Positions 4,809 through 5,307 of a DNA stretch of 5,307 nucleotides are shown here, in pieces. The position numbers and the translations under genes were made by a program. Numbering within the stretch: the first letter of the stretch is position 1; every line of letters starts with the position of its first letter. Location: assembly GCA_012842765.1 (NCBI GenBank), contig DUWJ01000400.1:1-5307 (forward strand). Reading direction: 5' to 3'. This DNA is from Bacillota bacterium. Its GTDB lineage: Bacteria; Bacillota; DTU025. The notes beneath the pieces are model-generated. The model had not been told where the DNA came from, made no database searches, and saw only the letters and a list, made by a program, of their open reading frames with translations.

Positions 4809-5307
4809 ATGGAACGCAGCATGATATTTGGCATTATAGGCGGTTTGGGCTTGTTCCTGTACGGTATGAATCTGGCTGGAGATGGCCTCAGGCGCGCTGC
4901 TGGTGACAGAATGCGCAACATATTGGAGGTTTTAACCTCTACTCCCTTGAAGGGAGTCCTGGTTGGTATGCTTGTGACGGCCGTCATGCAAAGCAGCAGC
5001 GCGACTACTGTCATGCTTGTGAGCTTCGTGAATGCAGGGTTGATGACGTTGCGGCAGGCGCTTGGAGTCATTATGGGTGCGAATATAGGAACGACTATCA
5101 CAGCACAGCTAATCGCGTTTAACTTGGCTGATTACGCTTTACCCGCAATCGGCATCGGTTTCTTGATCCATATGGTGGCTCGTCGCAAGGTCTGGAAAAG
5201 TGTAGGCCAAATAGTGTTGGGCTTTGGGATCTTGTTTCTCGGGCTTTCACTGATGTCGACGTCTGTTATACCACTCCAAGATAGTCCGGCTTTTGGTAAG
5301 GCGATGA
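4809..5307 (+). CDS. Na+/phosphate cotransporter, NptA/PNaS family (partial)
   Basis: ATG 4809 opens a frame that runs past the window end, giving 166 residues of what is usually a protein of more than 300. The family comprises membrane symporters that move inorganic phosphate with sodium (type II Na/Pi, PF02690-type). Visible features are a first membrane helix GIIGGLGLFLYGMNL (8-22), the hallmark QSSSATTVM (61-69) in the first half-repeat, GANIGTTITAQ (90-100), and further membrane segments at about 109-123 and 133-150. The second QSSS repeat and any C-terminal PhoU-like domain would lie beyond the edge. A strong ribosome site overlaps the HD-GYP stop, and the gap is four bases. Bacterial members can work in import or export, and the direction cannot be told here. 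The family call is secure. Confidence 0.92.
   Translation, partial: MERSMIFGIIGGLGLFLYGMNLAGDGLRRAAGDRMRNILEVLTSTPLKGVLVGMLVTAVMQSSSATTVMLVSFVNAGLMTLRQALGVIMGANIGTTITAQLIAFNLADYALPAIGIGFLIHMVARRKVWKSVGQIVLGFGILFLGLSLMSTSVIPLQDSPAFGKAM

Overview
The window reads as an ordinary stretch of bacterial chromosome, most likely from a Bacillota (Firmicutes) lineage near Clostridia or Limnochordia. The pointers are a VanW-domain protein, an HD-GYP protein behind a multi-pass membrane domain, an NptA-type transporter, strong Shine-Dalgarno sites, frequent GTG/TTG starts, and a two-domain hypothetical protein of a type I associate with Clostridia-like genomes. Base composition is near 50% GC. This placement is inference. 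I see no insertion sequence, CRISPR array, tRNA or rRNA.

Layout. Positions 1-140 (+) are the last 45 codons of a protein that looks like a bacterial alpha-2-macroglobulin. Its stop overlaps by ATGA the start of a secreted or membrane-anchored VanW-domain protein (137-946, +). Facing it is a Cof-type HAD phosphatase (969-1856, -), for which a GTG start fits better than the upstream ATG or the longest open frame. Positions 1857-2595 (739 bases) hold no convincing gene. They carry a chain of hairpins, including a nested multi-branch fold at 2261-2399 whose G.U pairs favour transcription of the + strand. An open frame covers 2188-2595, but its base pattern by codon position is unlike coding sequence, so I start the next gene, a conserved hypothetical, at GTG 2596 (2596-3243, +).

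Positions 3244-3532 hold a possible 30-residue signal-peptide-only ORF (3333-3425) that overlaps a perfect 9-bp hairpin, then a GC-rich hairpin cluster ending in a T-rich tract, then a small FNR/CRP-like palindrome. After these come an HD-GYP cyclic-di-GMP phosphodiesterase with an N-terminal membrane domain (3533-4804, +) and, 4 bases later, a Na+/phosphate cotransporter (NptA/PNaS family) that runs off the window (4809-5307, +).

How they work together. The first pair (alpha-2-macroglobulin and VanW) acts at the cell surface and is translationally coupled. The last pair links a membrane-sensing cyclic-di-GMP hydrolase to a phosphate transporter. The Cof phosphatase and the hypothetical gene diverge from the structured gap. 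The most interesting parts are the 739-base structured gap and the leader region of the HD-GYP gene. Both can be tested by comparative folding and RNA-seq.
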